From Methylomicrobium sp051061015 (GTDB taxonomy: Bacteria > Pseudomonadota > Gammaproteobacteria > Methylococcales > Methylomonadaceae): a stretch of DNA of 64,000 bases. Under the pieces are notes generated by a model. It was not told where the DNA came from, did no database searches, and saw only the letters and a program-made list of their open reading frames with translations. The stretch covers positions 137,924 through 201,923 of the forward strand of contig JBPFEG010000060.1 in the NCBI GenBank assembly GCA_051061015.1. Direction: 5' to 3'. Both the position numbers and the translations under genes were made by a program. Positions 1 through 8,432 of the stretch are shown piece after piece; the first letter of the stretch is position 1; each line of letters begins with the position of its first letter.

Positions 1-1
1 C

Positions 2-217
2 GAAGTGTCTCACCGTTCGCGGATGAACGTGCCGTTCATTCTGGCCAACGACGCGCTCGACAAACCATTCCTGCAGGGGGCGGAAGCGAATGGCCTGTTC
101 GAACTGAAAGGCCACCGTTCGGTCGGCGGCATGCGCGCGAGTATCTACAATGCGATGCCGGAAGCCGGCGTGCAGGCCTTGTGTGAGTTTATGGCCGAAT
201 TCGAAAGAACTCATTAA
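2..217 (+). CDS. serC: phosphoserine aminotransferase, C-terminal part
   Basis: Only the last 71 codons are present; the gene enters from the left edge. SerC transfers an amino group from glutamate to 3-phosphohydroxypyruvate in serine synthesis and to the equivalent intermediate of pyridoxal phosphate synthesis. The visible segment holds the family's C-terminal substrate-binding pattern: SHRSRMNVPF, then GLFELKGHRSVGGMRASIYN, and the closing helix ending in MAEFERTH. The reading frame is open to base 2, so the apparent GTG at 5 is not a start. It lies 25 bases upstream of pheA on the same strand, the common gammaproteobacterial order serC-pheA-hisC-tyrA-aroA-cmk. Identification by recalled family similarity; confidence is high despite truncation. 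Confidence 0.9.
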   Translation, partial: EVSHRSRMNVPFILANDALDKPFLQGAEANGLFELKGHRSVGGMRASIYNAMPEAGVQALCEFMAEFERTH

Positions 218-242
218 GCGATAATTGCGAGCCGAAGCCATT

Positions 243-1328
243 ATGTCGTCCGTCAGGCCGCTTGCGGAAATCCGAACCGAAATCGACGCAATCGATGCGG
301 AGATTCTGCGTTTGATCAATCGACGCGCGCGATGCGCCGAAGAGGTCGCGAAGGCCAAGATCGCCGACGGCGAACAGGGTACGTTTTACCGGCCGGACCG
401 CGAGGCGATGGTATTGCGGCGGATTGAGGAGTTGAATCAGGGGCCGCTTCCGGATCATACCGCGATGCGGTTTTTTCGCGAATTGATGTCCGCGTGCCTC
501 GCACTCGAAAAGCCGCTCGAAGTGGCTTTTTTGGGGCCCGAAGGCACCTTTTCCCAGCAGGCGGTGTTCAAGCATTTCGGTTCAGCCGTACAGACGAAAC
601 CGGTTGCGGCGATCGGGGATGTATTTAATGCGGTCGAATTGGACAGATGCCATTTCGGAGTGGTGCCGGTCGAAAACTCGACTGAAGGGGTTATCAATCA
701 TACACTGGATCGCTTTCTGACGTCGCCGCTCAGAATCTGCGGGGAGGTCGAAGTACGGGTCCATCAAAACCTGATGGGACATGCAGCGTCGCTGGCCGAG
801 ATTCGCGAAATTTTTTCTCATCAGCAGTCATTGGCGCAGTGCCGGCTTTGGCTCGACAAGCACGTGCCGCAAGTCAAGGTGACTGCGGTCAGCAGCAATG
901 CCGAAGCCGCGCGACTGGCGTCGCTGGATAAACATGTCGCGGCGATCGCAGGAGTCGCAGCAGCCGAAGTTTATCAACTGCCGGTGCTCGAAAATAATAT
1001 CGAAGACCAGACGAACAATACCACTCGCTTCATCGTGATAGGCAAGCAGGACCCTGCGCCGACCGGCAAGGACAAAACCTCGCTGGTGTTTTCGACGGGC
1101 AATCAGCCGGGTGCGCTTTATAAGGCGCTGGAGTCATTTGCGAAATCCGGTATTGGTATGGTGAATATCGAATCCCGGCCGTCGCGACAAGGGTTGTGGG
1201 AGTATGTATTTTTTATTGACATTGACGGCCATAGCGCAGACCCGAAAGTCGCCGAAGCTTTGGAACTTTTGAGAGCAAATGTGAACATGCTCAAATTGCT
1301 CGGTTCCTACCCGAAGGCTGTATTGTGA
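243..1328 (+). CDS. pheA: bifunctional chorismate mutase/prephenate dehydratase (P-protein)
   Basis: Cytoplasmic enzyme of phenylalanine synthesis: chorismate to prephenate, then prephenate to phenylpyruvate. With the ATG at 243 the protein has 361 residues, usual for the P-protein. An AroQ-type helical chorismate mutase domain fills about residues 1-90 (IDAEILRLINRRA). The prephenate dehydratase domain starts at about 94 (FLGPEGTFSQQA) and contains NSTEG and the catalytic TTRF motif near 260-263. A C-terminal ACT regulatory domain (GALYKAL, ESRPS near 310-314) suggests feedback control by phenylalanine. A TTG six codons earlier (225) is in frame, but the ATG places the mutase domain at the normal distance from the N terminus. 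First complete gene of the aromatic operon. Confidence 0.95.
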   Translation: MSSVRPLAEIRTEIDAIDAEILRLINRRARCAEEVAKAKIADGEQGTFYRPDREAMVLRRIEELNQGPLPDHTAMRFFRELMSACLALEKPLEVAFLGPEGTFSQQAVFKHFGSAVQTKPVAAIGDVFNAVELDRCHFGVVPVENSTEGVINHTLDRFLTSPLRICGEVEVRVHQNLMGHAASLAEIREIFSHQQSLAQCRLWLDKHVPQVKVTAVSSNAEAARLASLDKHVAAIAGVAAAEVYQLPVLENNIEDQTNNTTRFIVIGKQDPAPTGKDKTSLVFSTGNQPGALYKALESFAKSGIGMVNIESRPSRQGLWEYVFFIDIDGHSADPKVAEALELLRANVNMLKLLGSYPKAVL

Positions 1329-1532
1329 TTTTATACCGGTCAGGTTGCCGATTATTCGATTGCCTAGCGGTGAGAACTTCGACGGATTGGGGAGAAACGA
1401 AAAGGGTCAATATTTCAACCTTGTGCCTCCGCTCCAGCGCGGCAAGAGTGTGAGAACAGAAGATCGCTTAAAGCCTTAACCCATTCTATAAGCTGAAATT
1501 TGAGTTTCCGCGCTGCGGTCAGACGAGACATC

Positions 1533-2645
1533 ATGATGACAATCCAGAACCTTTACCAATTGGCCGTTGCCGGTGTTCAGCAACTGGTTCCTTATGTGCC
1601 CGGCAAGCCAATCGAAGAGTTGCAGCGCGAGTTGGGCCTTGAGCGCGTAGTCAAGCTAGCATCGAATGAAAATCCGTTGGGACCGAGCAAGAAAGCGCTG
1701 ACGGCTATGCAGAAGGCGTTGCCGGAGCTGGCGCTGTATCCGGATGGCAGCGGTTTCAATCTGAAAAATGCATTAGCGAAGAAGTTCGGCGTGGATCCTG
1801 TGCAAATCACGCTTGGCAATGGTTCGAACGAAATTCTGGAGCTGGTGGCGCGGGCGTTTCTGGCGCCGGGATTGAATGCGGTGTTTTCGCAACATGCTTT
1901 CGCAGTTTACCCGATCGTGACCCAGGCCGCCGGAGCCGCGTCCATCGTTGCGCCGGCCGTGCATTATTCGCACGACCTGCCGGCGATCAGGGAGCGGATC
2001 AATGCGCAAACCCGCGTGGTGTTCATCGCGAATCCGAACAATCCGACCGGCACACTGCTGTCGCAGTCGCATCTGGAAGACTTCATCAAATCGCTGCCGG
2101 CAAGCTGTATCTGTGTGCTCGATGAAGCCTATTATGAATTTGTGCCCCGGAAGGGCGAACAGGATTCCGTCGAATGGCTCGGCCAATGCCCGAATCTGGT
2201 GATCGCGCGCACCTTCTCGAAAGCGTATGGCCTGGCGGGCCTGCGCGTGGGCTATTGCATGTCAAGCCCTGAAATGGCCGATATCCTGAACCGGGTCAGA
2301 CAGCCTTTCAATAACAATTCGCTGGCGCTGGCCGCCGCCGAAGCGGCGCTGGATGACAGCGAACATTTGCAGAATACGATCAAAAACAATGCGCTCGGCA
2401 TGAAGCAGTTGACCGAAGGTTTTAAAAATCTGGGACTCAGCTGGATTCCTTCGGCCGGCAATTTTGTTTCGGTCGATCTGAGTGAGCCGGCCTATCTGGT
2501 TTATGAAGCCTTACTGCGCAAGGGCGTAATCGTCCGGCCGGTCGCAAATTACGAAATGCCGAACCATCTCCGCATCAGCATCGGCACGCAGGGAGAAAAC
2601 CATTTCTTCTTACAAGCCCTGACTGAATGCCTGAATAATGTTTAA
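1533..2645 (+). CDS. hisC: histidinol-phosphate aminotransferase (aromatic-operon paralogue)
   Basis: Fold-type I PLP aminotransferase of 370 residues. It shows the HisC pattern: SNENPLGPS near 44, GNGSNEI near 96, NPNNPTG near 168, DEAYYEF near 198, and the PLP lysine in TFSKAYGLAGLRVGY at about residue 230. The ATG pair at 1533/1536 is preferred to the TTG at 1500, which would add an unconserved 11-residue leader. The gene sits between pheA and tyrA and overlaps tyrA by 8 bases. This copy, sometimes named hisC2, probably transaminates phenylpyruvate or prephenate-derived keto acids as well as imidazole acetol phosphate. Substrate choice is inferred from context; family membership is clear. 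Confidence 0.9.
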   Translation: MMTIQNLYQLAVAGVQQLVPYVPGKPIEELQRELGLERVVKLASNENPLGPSKKALTAMQKALPELALYPDGSGFNLKNALAKKFGVDPVQITLGNGSNEILELVARAFLAPGLNAVFSQHAFAVYPIVTQAAGAASIVAPAVHYSHDLPAIRERINAQTRVVFIANPNNPTGTLLSQSHLEDFIKSLPASCICVLDEAYYEFVPRKGEQDSVEWLGQCPNLVIARTFSKAYGLAGLRVGYCMSSPEMADILNRVRQPFNNNSLALAAAEAALDDSEHLQNTIKNNALGMKQLTEGFKNLGLSWIPSAGNFVSVDLSEPAYLVYEALLRKGVIVRPVANYEMPNHLRISIGTQGENHFFLQALTECLNNV

Positions 2646-3513
2646 TCAGCTGTGCATCATCGGCGTCGGACTGATCGGCGGTTCAATTGCGCGCGCTGCG
2701 CGAAGCCACGATCTCGCTGAGCGTATCGTCGGCTTCGGTCGCGAGCAGGAAAGGCCGAATCTCGAAACCGCGAAACAGTTGGGTGTTATCGATGATTATT
2801 TTTTAGACATCGAGTCGGCTCTGCAAGAGACCGACGGCGTCGTGATCGCGGTACCGGTCGGCGCGATCGAGTCGGTTTTAGCACAGTTGAAGCCCTATTG
2901 GGCGAATGCTTGTGTTTACAGCGATGTCGGCAGCACCAAAAGCAATGTAATTACAGCCGCGGAGCGTGTGTTCGGCACCGTACCGGGTAATCTGGTGCCC
3001 GCGCATCCGATTGCGGGCGCCGAAAACAGCGGCGTCGAAGCGGCATTGCCCGACCTGTTCCTGGGCCGGCGTCTGATCATTACCCCGTTGAGCCAGACCG
3101 AATCCGCCGCACTGAACAAAATTCAAACCTTTTGGGAGCGGATGGGAGCGCTGGTATCGGTGATGAGCGCAGACCATCACGATGAAGTTCTGGCGGCAAC
3201 CAGCCATTTGCCACATTTGCTCGCGTTCGCGCTGGTCGATATGCTCGGCCGGCAAGACGAGCAGTGCGAAATCTTCAAATACGCGGCAGGCGGGTTTCGT
3301 GATTTTACCCGTATCGCCTCAAGCGATCCGACCATGTGGCGGGACATCTGCACCGCGAATAAGGACCAGTTGATCCCGCTTCTGCATCAGCTGAAAGCCG
3401 AATTGGACAAGATTGAACAACTGCTGGTGAAAAATGACGGCCAGCGCCTTTTTGAAACCTTCTCGTATGCCAGGAATGCACGGCAACGCTTTTTAGATCA
3501 GTTAGAAAATTAA
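2638..3513 (+). CDS. tyrA: prephenate/arogenate dehydrogenase
   Basis: NAD(P)-dependent dehydrogenase of tyrosine synthesis, 291 residues, oxidatively decarboxylating prephenate (or arogenate). An N-terminal Rossmann fold begins at once with GVGLIGGS at residues 9-16. Further family features are DVGSTKSNV, the HPIAGAENSGVEAA stretch with catalytic and substrate-binding His, the LFLGRR segment, and TSHLPHLLAFAL with AAGGFRDFTRIASSDPTMW in the helical C-terminal half. There is no chorismate mutase fusion and no ACT domain. The start overlaps the hisC 3' end by 8 bases, implying translational coupling, and aroA follows after one base. Whether prephenate or arogenate is preferred cannot be read from sequence. 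Confidence 0.93.
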   Translation: MFNQLCIIGVGLIGGSIARAARSHDLAERIVGFGREQERPNLETAKQLGVIDDYFLDIESALQETDGVVIAVPVGAIESVLAQLKPYWANACVYSDVGSTKSNVITAAERVFGTVPGNLVPAHPIAGAENSGVEAALPDLFLGRRLIITPLSQTESAALNKIQTFWERMGALVSVMSADHHDEVLAATSHLPHLLAFALVDMLGRQDEQCEIFKYAAGGFRDFTRIASSDPTMWRDICTANKDQLIPLLHQLKAELDKIEQLLVKNDGQRLFETFSYARNARQRFLDQLEN

Positions 3514-3514
3514 T

Positions 3515-4837
3515 ATGAGCAAATCCATTACCTTTAAAGTCAATCCGGGCGGCAGTTTAAAAGGCGAGGCGCGCGTGCCTGGCGATAAATCGATTTCGCA
3601 TCGTTCGATTATGCTGGGTTCGCTGGCGGAAGGCGTCACTCATGTCAAAGGTTTTCTCGAAGCGGAAGATGCGCTGGCGACCCTGCAAGCGTTCCGCGAC
3701 ATGGGGGTAAAGATTGAAGGCCCGGTCAACGGCGAGCTGACCATCTATGGCGTCGGCAAGCATGGATTAAGAGCGCCTGAAAAAGAACTTTATCTCGGCA
3801 ATTCGGGCACTTCGATGCGTCTGCTTAGCGGTCTTCTGGCCGGGCAGTCATTCAATTCGGTATTGACAGGCGATAAATCGCTATCGGGCCGGCCGATGAA
3901 ACGGGTCACCGAGCCATTAAAGACGATGGGCGCCGAGATCAAAACGACCGAAAAAGGCACGGCTCCTTTACATATCATCGGCAAGGCCGGCCAACTGAAA
4001 GGGATCGATTACACGATGCCGATGGCGAGCGCCCAGGTCAAATCCTGCCTGCTCCTGGCCGGCATGTACGCACAGGGCGACACTTCGGTGACCGAGCCGG
4101 CGCCAACGCGCGATCATACCGAACGGATGTTGTCCGGTTTCAATTATCCGGTCAAAAAAGAGGGTAACAAGGTCACGATCAACGCGAACGGTAACTTGAC
4201 CGCGAGCGACATCGATGTGCCGAGCGACATTTCTTCCGCCGCATTTTTCCTGGTGGGAGCATCGATTGCGCCGGGCTCCGATCTGCTGCTCAAGCATGTC
4301 GGGATTAACCCGACACGCACCGGAGTGATCGATATTTTGAAATTAATGGGTGCGAACATCAAGGTGTTGAACGAACGGATTGTGGGCGGCGAGCCGGTTG
4401 CCGACCTGCATGTGACGTACAGCCAATTGAAAGGCATTGATATCCCGGAAGAACTGGTGCCGCTGGCGATCGATGAATTTCCGGTACTGTTTGTCGCGGC
4501 GGCCTGCGCGGAAGGCCAAACCCGCCTGACCGGCGCAGAAGAGTTGCGCGTGAAAGAATCCGACCGGATTCAGGTAATGGCCGACGGCCTAAAAATCCTG
4601 GGAGTGAACGCCGAGCCCACCCCGGATGGGATGGTAATTCAGGGCGGCAATCCGATCGGCGGCGGTACGGTCGAGTCGCACGGCGATCACCGGATTGCGA
4701 TGGCGTTTTCGATCGCAGGCCTGCGTGCAACCGCTCCAATCACCATCCTGGACTGCCTGAATGTCAATACGTCGTTCCCTGAATTCAAAGACCTAGTCAA
4801 ACGGCTCGGCCTCGATATCAGCGTTTCGGAGGAATGA
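3515..4837 (+). CDS. aroA: 3-phosphoshikimate 1-carboxyvinyltransferase (EPSP synthase)
   Basis: Sixth step of the shikimate pathway: shikimate 3-phosphate plus PEP gives EPSP. The 440-residue protein has the two-lobed EPSPS pattern: GEARVPGDKSISHRSIMLGS near the N terminus, the PEP-binding LGNSGTSMRLL near residue 92, the SGRPMKRV loop, SAQVKSCLLLAG, and the C-terminal EELRVKESDRI and SHGDHRIAMAFSIAGL segments. The NSGTSMRLL form with alanine-poor loop resembles class II bacterial enzymes. It starts one base after tyrA and its TGA is embedded in the cmk start (ATGA). Cytoplasmic, housekeeping; it supplies chorismate used by pheA and tyrA of the same operon. Confidence 0.96.
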   Translation: MSKSITFKVNPGGSLKGEARVPGDKSISHRSIMLGSLAEGVTHVKGFLEAEDALATLQAFRDMGVKIEGPVNGELTIYGVGKHGLRAPEKELYLGNSGTSMRLLSGLLAGQSFNSVLTGDKSLSGRPMKRVTEPLKTMGAEIKTTEKGTAPLHIIGKAGQLKGIDYTMPMASAQVKSCLLLAGMYAQGDTSVTEPAPTRDHTERMLSGFNYPVKKEGNKVTINANGNLTASDIDVPSDISSAAFFLVGASIAPGSDLLLKHVGINPTRTGVIDILKLMGANIKVLNERIVGGEPVADLHVTYSQLKGIDIPEELVPLAIDEFPVLFVAAACAEGQTRLTGAEELRVKESDRIQVMADGLKILGVNAEPTPDGMVIQGGNPIGGGTVESHGDHRIAMAFSIAGLRATAPITILDCLNVNTSFPEFKDLVKRLGLDISVSEE

Positions 4838-5499
4838 TGGCGGTTCCGGTTCTGACGATCGACGGACCGAGCGGCGCCGGCAAAGGCACGGTCAGCCGGC
4901 TCGTCGCAAAAAAATTGGACTGGCATTATCTGGACAGCGGCTCGATTTATCGCTCGCTGGCCTTGGCCGTGTCGAAGCAGAGTGTAGACCTTGCCGATGA
5001 AGCGGCAATCGTTCGCGTCGCGGAAGCCATGCATCTCGAATTTGAATGCAGTGAGGAACTGACCGTTAGATTGAATGGTCAAGATATAACTGCCGAGATT
5101 CCTTTGGAAAGCACCGGCAGTATCGCTTCAACTGTGGCGGCACTTCCTGAGGTCAGGCGCGTTTTGTTGCAAAAACAGCGTGATTTCAAACAGTTGCCGG
5201 GTCTGGTTGCTGACGGCCGTGATATGGGTACGGTCGTTTTTCCGGAAGCGCCTTTCAAGGTATTTTTGACTGCCAGTGCGTCAGAAAGGGCGATGCGGCG
5301 ATATAAACAGTTGAAAGAAAAAGGAATTGATGCTAGTCTAGTACAAATAACAAATGAGATAGAAGAGCGCGATCGCCGCGACAGGGAACGAACAACAGCC
5401 CCTTTAGCGATGGCGAGCGATGCGCTTTTTCTCGATTCTTCCGATATGACGATAGACTCAGTCGTCGAGGAGATCCTGAATTTAGTCCGTGAGGGTTAA
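4834..5499 (+). CDS. cmk: cytidylate kinase
   Basis: Phosphorylates CMP and dCMP with ATP in pyrimidine salvage and CTP turnover. Length 221 residues. The P-loop GPSGAGKGT lies at residues 11-19, followed by HYLDSGSIYRSLAL for nucleoside binding, VADGRDMGTVVFPEAPFKVFLTASA for the NMP site and core, and the lid region with RDRRDRERTTAPL. Start choice is between ATG 4834, overlapping the aroA stop, and ATG 4837; the GGAGGA at 4828-4833 abuts the first and lies three bases from the second, so 4837 may be the real one. The position between aroA and rpsA is the conserved gammaproteobacterial order. Confidence 0.95.
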   Translation: MMAVPVLTIDGPSGAGKGTVSRLVAKKLDWHYLDSGSIYRSLALAVSKQSVDLADEAAIVRVAEAMHLEFECSEELTVRLNGQDITAEIPLESTGSIASTVAALPEVRRVLLQKQRDFKQLPGLVADGRDMGTVVFPEAPFKVFLTASASERAMRRYKQLKEKGIDASLVQITNEIEERDRRDRERTTAPLAMASDALFLDSSDMTIDSVVEEILNLVREG

Positions 5500-5509
5500 A
5501 AAACGGCCG

Positions 5510-5537
5510 CAATCCCGAGATCTGCGGTTTTCATCAA
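5510..5537 (+). terminator. weak hairpin between cmk and rpsA
   Basis: A short inverted repeat (CCGCA, 11-base loop, TGCGG) is followed by TTTT just after the cmk stop. It is a poor intrinsic terminator at best and may instead be part of the structured rpsA leader. The rpsA start is preceded only by GGGCGGGA at a long spacing, in keeping with the degenerate ribosome binding sites known for rpsA, which S1 itself can repress. Confidence 0.25.
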
Positions 5538-5592
5538 CTTTAACATTAATTATGCCAGCCGTTTTATTTACGGTGGGCGGGATACAAACAAA

Positions 5593-7251
5593 ATGAGCGA
5601 AAGCTTTGCTGCGTTACTTGAAGAAAGTTTAAACAAGACGAAAATGTCGCCAGGCGACATGCTGATTGGCACCGTTGTTGATATTGAAAATGACATGATC
5701 ATTGTCAGCACGCATGCCAAATCGGAAGGCGTGATTCCGAAATGGCAATTTCTGAATAACGATGGCGAACTGGAAGTCCAGATCGGCGACGAAGTCGAAG
5801 TCGCGCTGGATCTCTTCGAAGACGGCTTGGGGGCTACTCTTCTGTCGCGCGACAAAGCGAAGAAGAACAAGGCTTGGTCCGAACTCGAAAACGCCTTCGA
5901 AAAAGGTGCGACCATTGTCGGCCGCATTAACGGCAAAGTCCGTGGCGGTTTCACTGTGGCAGTCGGTGCATTGCGCGCCTTCCTGCCAGGTTCTTTGGTC
6001 GATGTGCGTCCAATCCGCGACACCACGTTCCTGGAAAACCGCGACCTCGAATTCAAGGTCATAAAGATCGACCAGAAGCGCAATAACGTCGTTCTGTCTC
6101 GCCGCGCCGTCGTCGAGAAGGAATACAGCGAGGAAAGAGAAGAACTGCTGAAAACCCTCGAAGAAGGCGCAGTCGTGACCGGTATCGTGAAGAACCTGAC
6201 CGACTACGGCGCGTTCATTGACCTCGGCGGCATCGACGGCCTGTTGCACATTACCGATATGGCTTGGCGCCGCGTCCGTCATCCTTCCGAGTGTGTCGAG
6301 ATCGGCCAGGAAGTGAAGGTCAAGGTTCTGAAATACGACAAAGACAAGAACCGCGTCTCTCTGGGCATGAAGCAAATGGGTGAAGATCCATGGCAAAATA
6401 TCGGCCGCCGTTATCCTGCCGGACACCGTGTATTCGGTAAGGTCAACAATCTGACCGATTACGGCTGCTTCGTCGAGATCGAAGAAGGCGTCGAAGGTCT
6501 GGTACACGTCTCCGAAATGGACTGGACCAACAAGAATGTCAATCCTTCGAAAATCGTTCAACTGGGCGATGAAGTCGAAGTGATGATCCTCGAGATCGAC
6601 GAAGAGCGCCGCCGTATTTCACTGGGTATGAAGCAATGCAAAATCAATCCATGGGATGAATTTGCTGCGACCCATAACAAAGGCGACAAGATTTCGGGCA
6701 AGATCAAATCAATCACCGATTTCGGCATCTTCATCGGCCTGGACGGCGGCATCGACGGTTTGGTTCATATGTCCGACATTTCCTGGGCAGACGACGGCGA
6801 AACCGCGGTTCGCGACTACAAGAAAGGCGATGAAATCGAAACCGTTATTTTGGCGGTCGATCCGGAGCGTGAGCGTATCTCGCTGGGCATCAAGCAACTG
6901 GAACAAGATCCGTTCCAAAACTTCCTGGCGACCCACGAAAAAGGCAGCCTGGTCAAGGGCGTGATCAAGGAAGTCGATGCGAAAGGTGCCGTGGTGACTT
7001 TGGCCGACTATGTCGAAGGCTATATCCGTGCTTCCGAAATTCAACGCGACCGCGTCGAAGACGCGCGTACGCTGTTGAAAGAAGGCGAGACCGTCGAAGC
7101 AAAATTCATTGGTGTCGACAAGAAGAGCAAGTCGATTTCTTTGTCGATCAAAGCGAAAGATCAGGACGAAGAATCCACTGCTATCAAGGATTACTCGCAA
7201 CAATCGGCTACGCCGACGCTGGGTGACCTGTTCAAGCAAATTGAAAAATAA
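5593..7251 (+). CDS. rpsA: 30S ribosomal protein S1
   Basis: mRNA-binding protein of the small ribosomal subunit, needed to initiate on weakly structured or weak-SD messages. The 552-residue length and six S1/OB-fold repeats fit the gammaproteobacterial form (E. coli 557). Repeats start roughly at residues 20, 105, 190, 277, 364 and 451; repeats 3-6 carry the RNA-binding signature NLTDYGAFIDLGGIDGLLH and its variants (NNLTDYGCFVEI, SITDFGIFIGL). It is acidic and lysine-rich with a codon choice typical of highly expressed genes. It follows cmk and precedes ihfB, the classical order. Its product can repress its own translation in E. coli; that is family knowledge, not shown here. Confidence 0.97.
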   Translation: MSESFAALLEESLNKTKMSPGDMLIGTVVDIENDMIIVSTHAKSEGVIPKWQFLNNDGELEVQIGDEVEVALDLFEDGLGATLLSRDKAKKNKAWSELENAFEKGATIVGRINGKVRGGFTVAVGALRAFLPGSLVDVRPIRDTTFLENRDLEFKVIKIDQKRNNVVLSRRAVVEKEYSEEREELLKTLEEGAVVTGIVKNLTDYGAFIDLGGIDGLLHITDMAWRRVRHPSECVEIGQEVKVKVLKYDKDKNRVSLGMKQMGEDPWQNIGRRYPAGHRVFGKVNNLTDYGCFVEIEEGVEGLVHVSEMDWTNKNVNPSKIVQLGDEVEVMILEIDEERRRISLGMKQCKINPWDEFAATHNKGDKISGKIKSITDFGIFIGLDGGIDGLVHMSDISWADDGETAVRDYKKGDEIETVILAVDPERERISLGIKQLEQDPFQNFLATHEKGSLVKGVIKEVDAKGAVVTLADYVEGYIRASEIQRDRVEDARTLLKEGETVEAKFIGVDKKSKSISLSIKAKDQDEESTAIKDYSQQSATPTLGDLFKQIEK

Positions 7252-7264
7252 ACACCATCGATCC

Positions 7265-7300
7265 GGGATGCGCCGTCCGGCGCATCCCATTCATGCTTTT
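7265..7300 (+). terminator. intrinsic terminator after rpsA
   Basis: A perfect 10-bp stem GGGATGCGCC/GGCGCATCCC with a four-base loop lies at 7265-7288, 13 bases after the rpsA stop. It is followed by a T-rich run (CTTTTAATTTTT). This should end or attenuate most rpsA transcripts and leaves ihfB to read-through or its own promoter. Confidence 0.7.
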
Positions 7301-7320
7301 AATTTTTCGCAGGATTGAAT

Positions 7321-7626
7321 GTGACAAAATCCGAACTGATCGAAGCATTAGCACGTCAGCAGCCTCATCTTGCTATAAAAGATGTCGAACTGGCTGTCAA
7401 ATGCATCATCGAGAAAATGAACCACGCCTTGTCTACCGGCGATCGGATCGAAATCAGGGGCTTCGGCAGCTTTTCATTGCATATGCGTCCGCCGCGTATG
7501 GGCCGGAATCCTAAGACCGGTGAGTCGGTCGCACTGGCCAAGAAATATGTGCCGCATTTCAAGCCCGGCAAGGAATTGCGGGATCGCGTGGATAATTCTG
7601 CCGAGCAATTTGAAATTTCCGGTTAA
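7321..7626 (+). CDS. ihfB: integration host factor, beta subunit
   Basis: DNA-bending nucleoid protein that dimerises with IhfA and acts in site-specific recombination, replication and sigma-54 promoters. The 101-residue product matches the IHF-beta pattern end to end: TKSELIEALA, the beta-arm segment RIEIRGFGSFSLHMRPPRMG with RNPKTGESV, and the closing KYVPHFKPGKELRDRV. The GTG at 7321 is chosen because AGGA lies six bases upstream and because it gives the conserved VTKSEL N terminus; the in-frame TTG at 7315 lacks such spacing. It follows rpsA as in E. coli, separated by a terminator. Confidence 0.93.
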   Translation: MTKSELIEALARQQPHLAIKDVELAVKCIIEKMNHALSTGDRIEIRGFGSFSLHMRPPRMGRNPKTGESVALAKKYVPHFKPGKELRDRVDNSAEQFEISG

Positions 7627-7668
7627 CCGAAAACTGTTTGCCAATATCCTTATTTATTTTTCATGGAG

Positions 7669-7837
7669 TTGCCTTGGTAAAGATCAAGGCAATGAAATAC
7701 TTTGTCTTCATAAGGTGCACATCGCGTATCTTTATGAAGCCTGACAAAAGAGCGCTATAAATTCCGGGTTGAGTTATGGAATTCTTCTAACAAAGGTAGG
7801 TGCGCCTCGGTAAAAGTCGGCGCACCCTGTGTGTTAG
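7669..7837. repeat. three consecutive hairpins between ihfB and slyD
   Basis: The 220-base gap between convergent ihfB and slyD contains three inverted repeats. TTGCCTTG/CAAGGCAA lies at 7669-7692. CTTCATAA/TTATGAAG lies at 7706-7739. A nested pair follows: CTAACA/TGTTAG (7787/7832) around GGTGCGCC/GGCGCACC (7799/7819). The last may terminate slyD transcription on the minus strand, but none is followed by a strong T-run on either strand. An encoded small RNA is possible and untested. Confidence 0.4.
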
Positions 7838-7849
7838 CAAAGTTTCCGC

Positions 7850-8329
7850 TTAATGATGGCAGCCGGGGCCATGAACGTGCCCATGATCGAGCTCTTCTTG
7901 TGTGGCCGCTCTGACGTCGACGATTTCGACATCAAAAGTCAATGGCACACCTGCCAGCGGATGATTGCCGTCAATAGTAATATCGTCGCCGTCGATATCA
8001 ACGATTGCGACGATACCTGGGCCTGAACTGACATCAGCATGGAATTGCATGCCGACTTCGAGATGGTCGACGCCTTCAAACATCGAGCGTGGAATTACTT
8101 GTACCCGTTCCGGCATGAATTCGCCGTAGGCATCTTCGGCAGGAATGCGCACGGTGAATTGTTCGCCGACTTCCTTCCCGGCCAATTCTTTCTCCAGACC
8201 GGAAATGATGTTGCCTTTGCCATGCAGATAAACCAGAGCGTCGCTACCGATGGAGCTGTCGATTACTTCGCCCTCGTCATTGGTCAGCGTATAGTGAATC
8301 GAAACCGCCATATTGTTAGCTACTTGCAT
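7850..8329 (-). CDS. slyD: FKBP-type peptidyl-prolyl isomerase SlyD
   Basis: Cytoplasmic prolyl isomerase and chaperone, also a nickel-binding protein in enterics. The 159-residue protein has the SlyD layout. A half-FKBP barrel (VSIHYTLTNDEGEVIDSS) comes first. The inserted-in-flap chaperone domain spans roughly residues 70-125 (EDAYGEFMPERVQVIPRS). FKBP returns with GNHPLAGVPLTFDVEIVDVR, and a short histidine/cysteine tail GHVHGPGCHH follows. That tail is much shorter than in E. coli but could still bind a metal. The ATG at 8329 gives the MQVANNMAVSIHYT N terminus, which I recall in related isomerases. It is monocistronic; the HerA-like gene upstream on the same strand ends 104 bases away. 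Confidence 0.9.
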   Translation of the reverse strand: MQVANNMAVSIHYTLTNDEGEVIDSSIGSDALVYLHGKGNIISGLEKELAGKEVGEQFTVRIPAEDAYGEFMPERVQVIPRSMFEGVDHLEVGMQFHADVSSGPGIVAIVDIDGDDITIDGNHPLAGVPLTFDVEIVDVRAATQEELDHGHVHGPGCHH

Positions 8330-8432
8330 GATGTAAACCTATAAAGATAAAAAGTTTCTATCATATCGGTTTAATTCACGTTTGTCAGAAAAAAGTGGCG
8401 ATTTATCAGTAAGAAAGCAATATACTCAAGAT

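Noticed and set aside
5629..6561. 310-codon open frame antisense to rpsA
   Set aside because: Acidic S1 codons give long antisense frames; the translation shows no family feature and rpsA is certain.
7520..7744. 74-codon frame across the ihfB end
   Set aside because: Starts within ihfB in another frame and ends in non-coding hairpins; no similarity.
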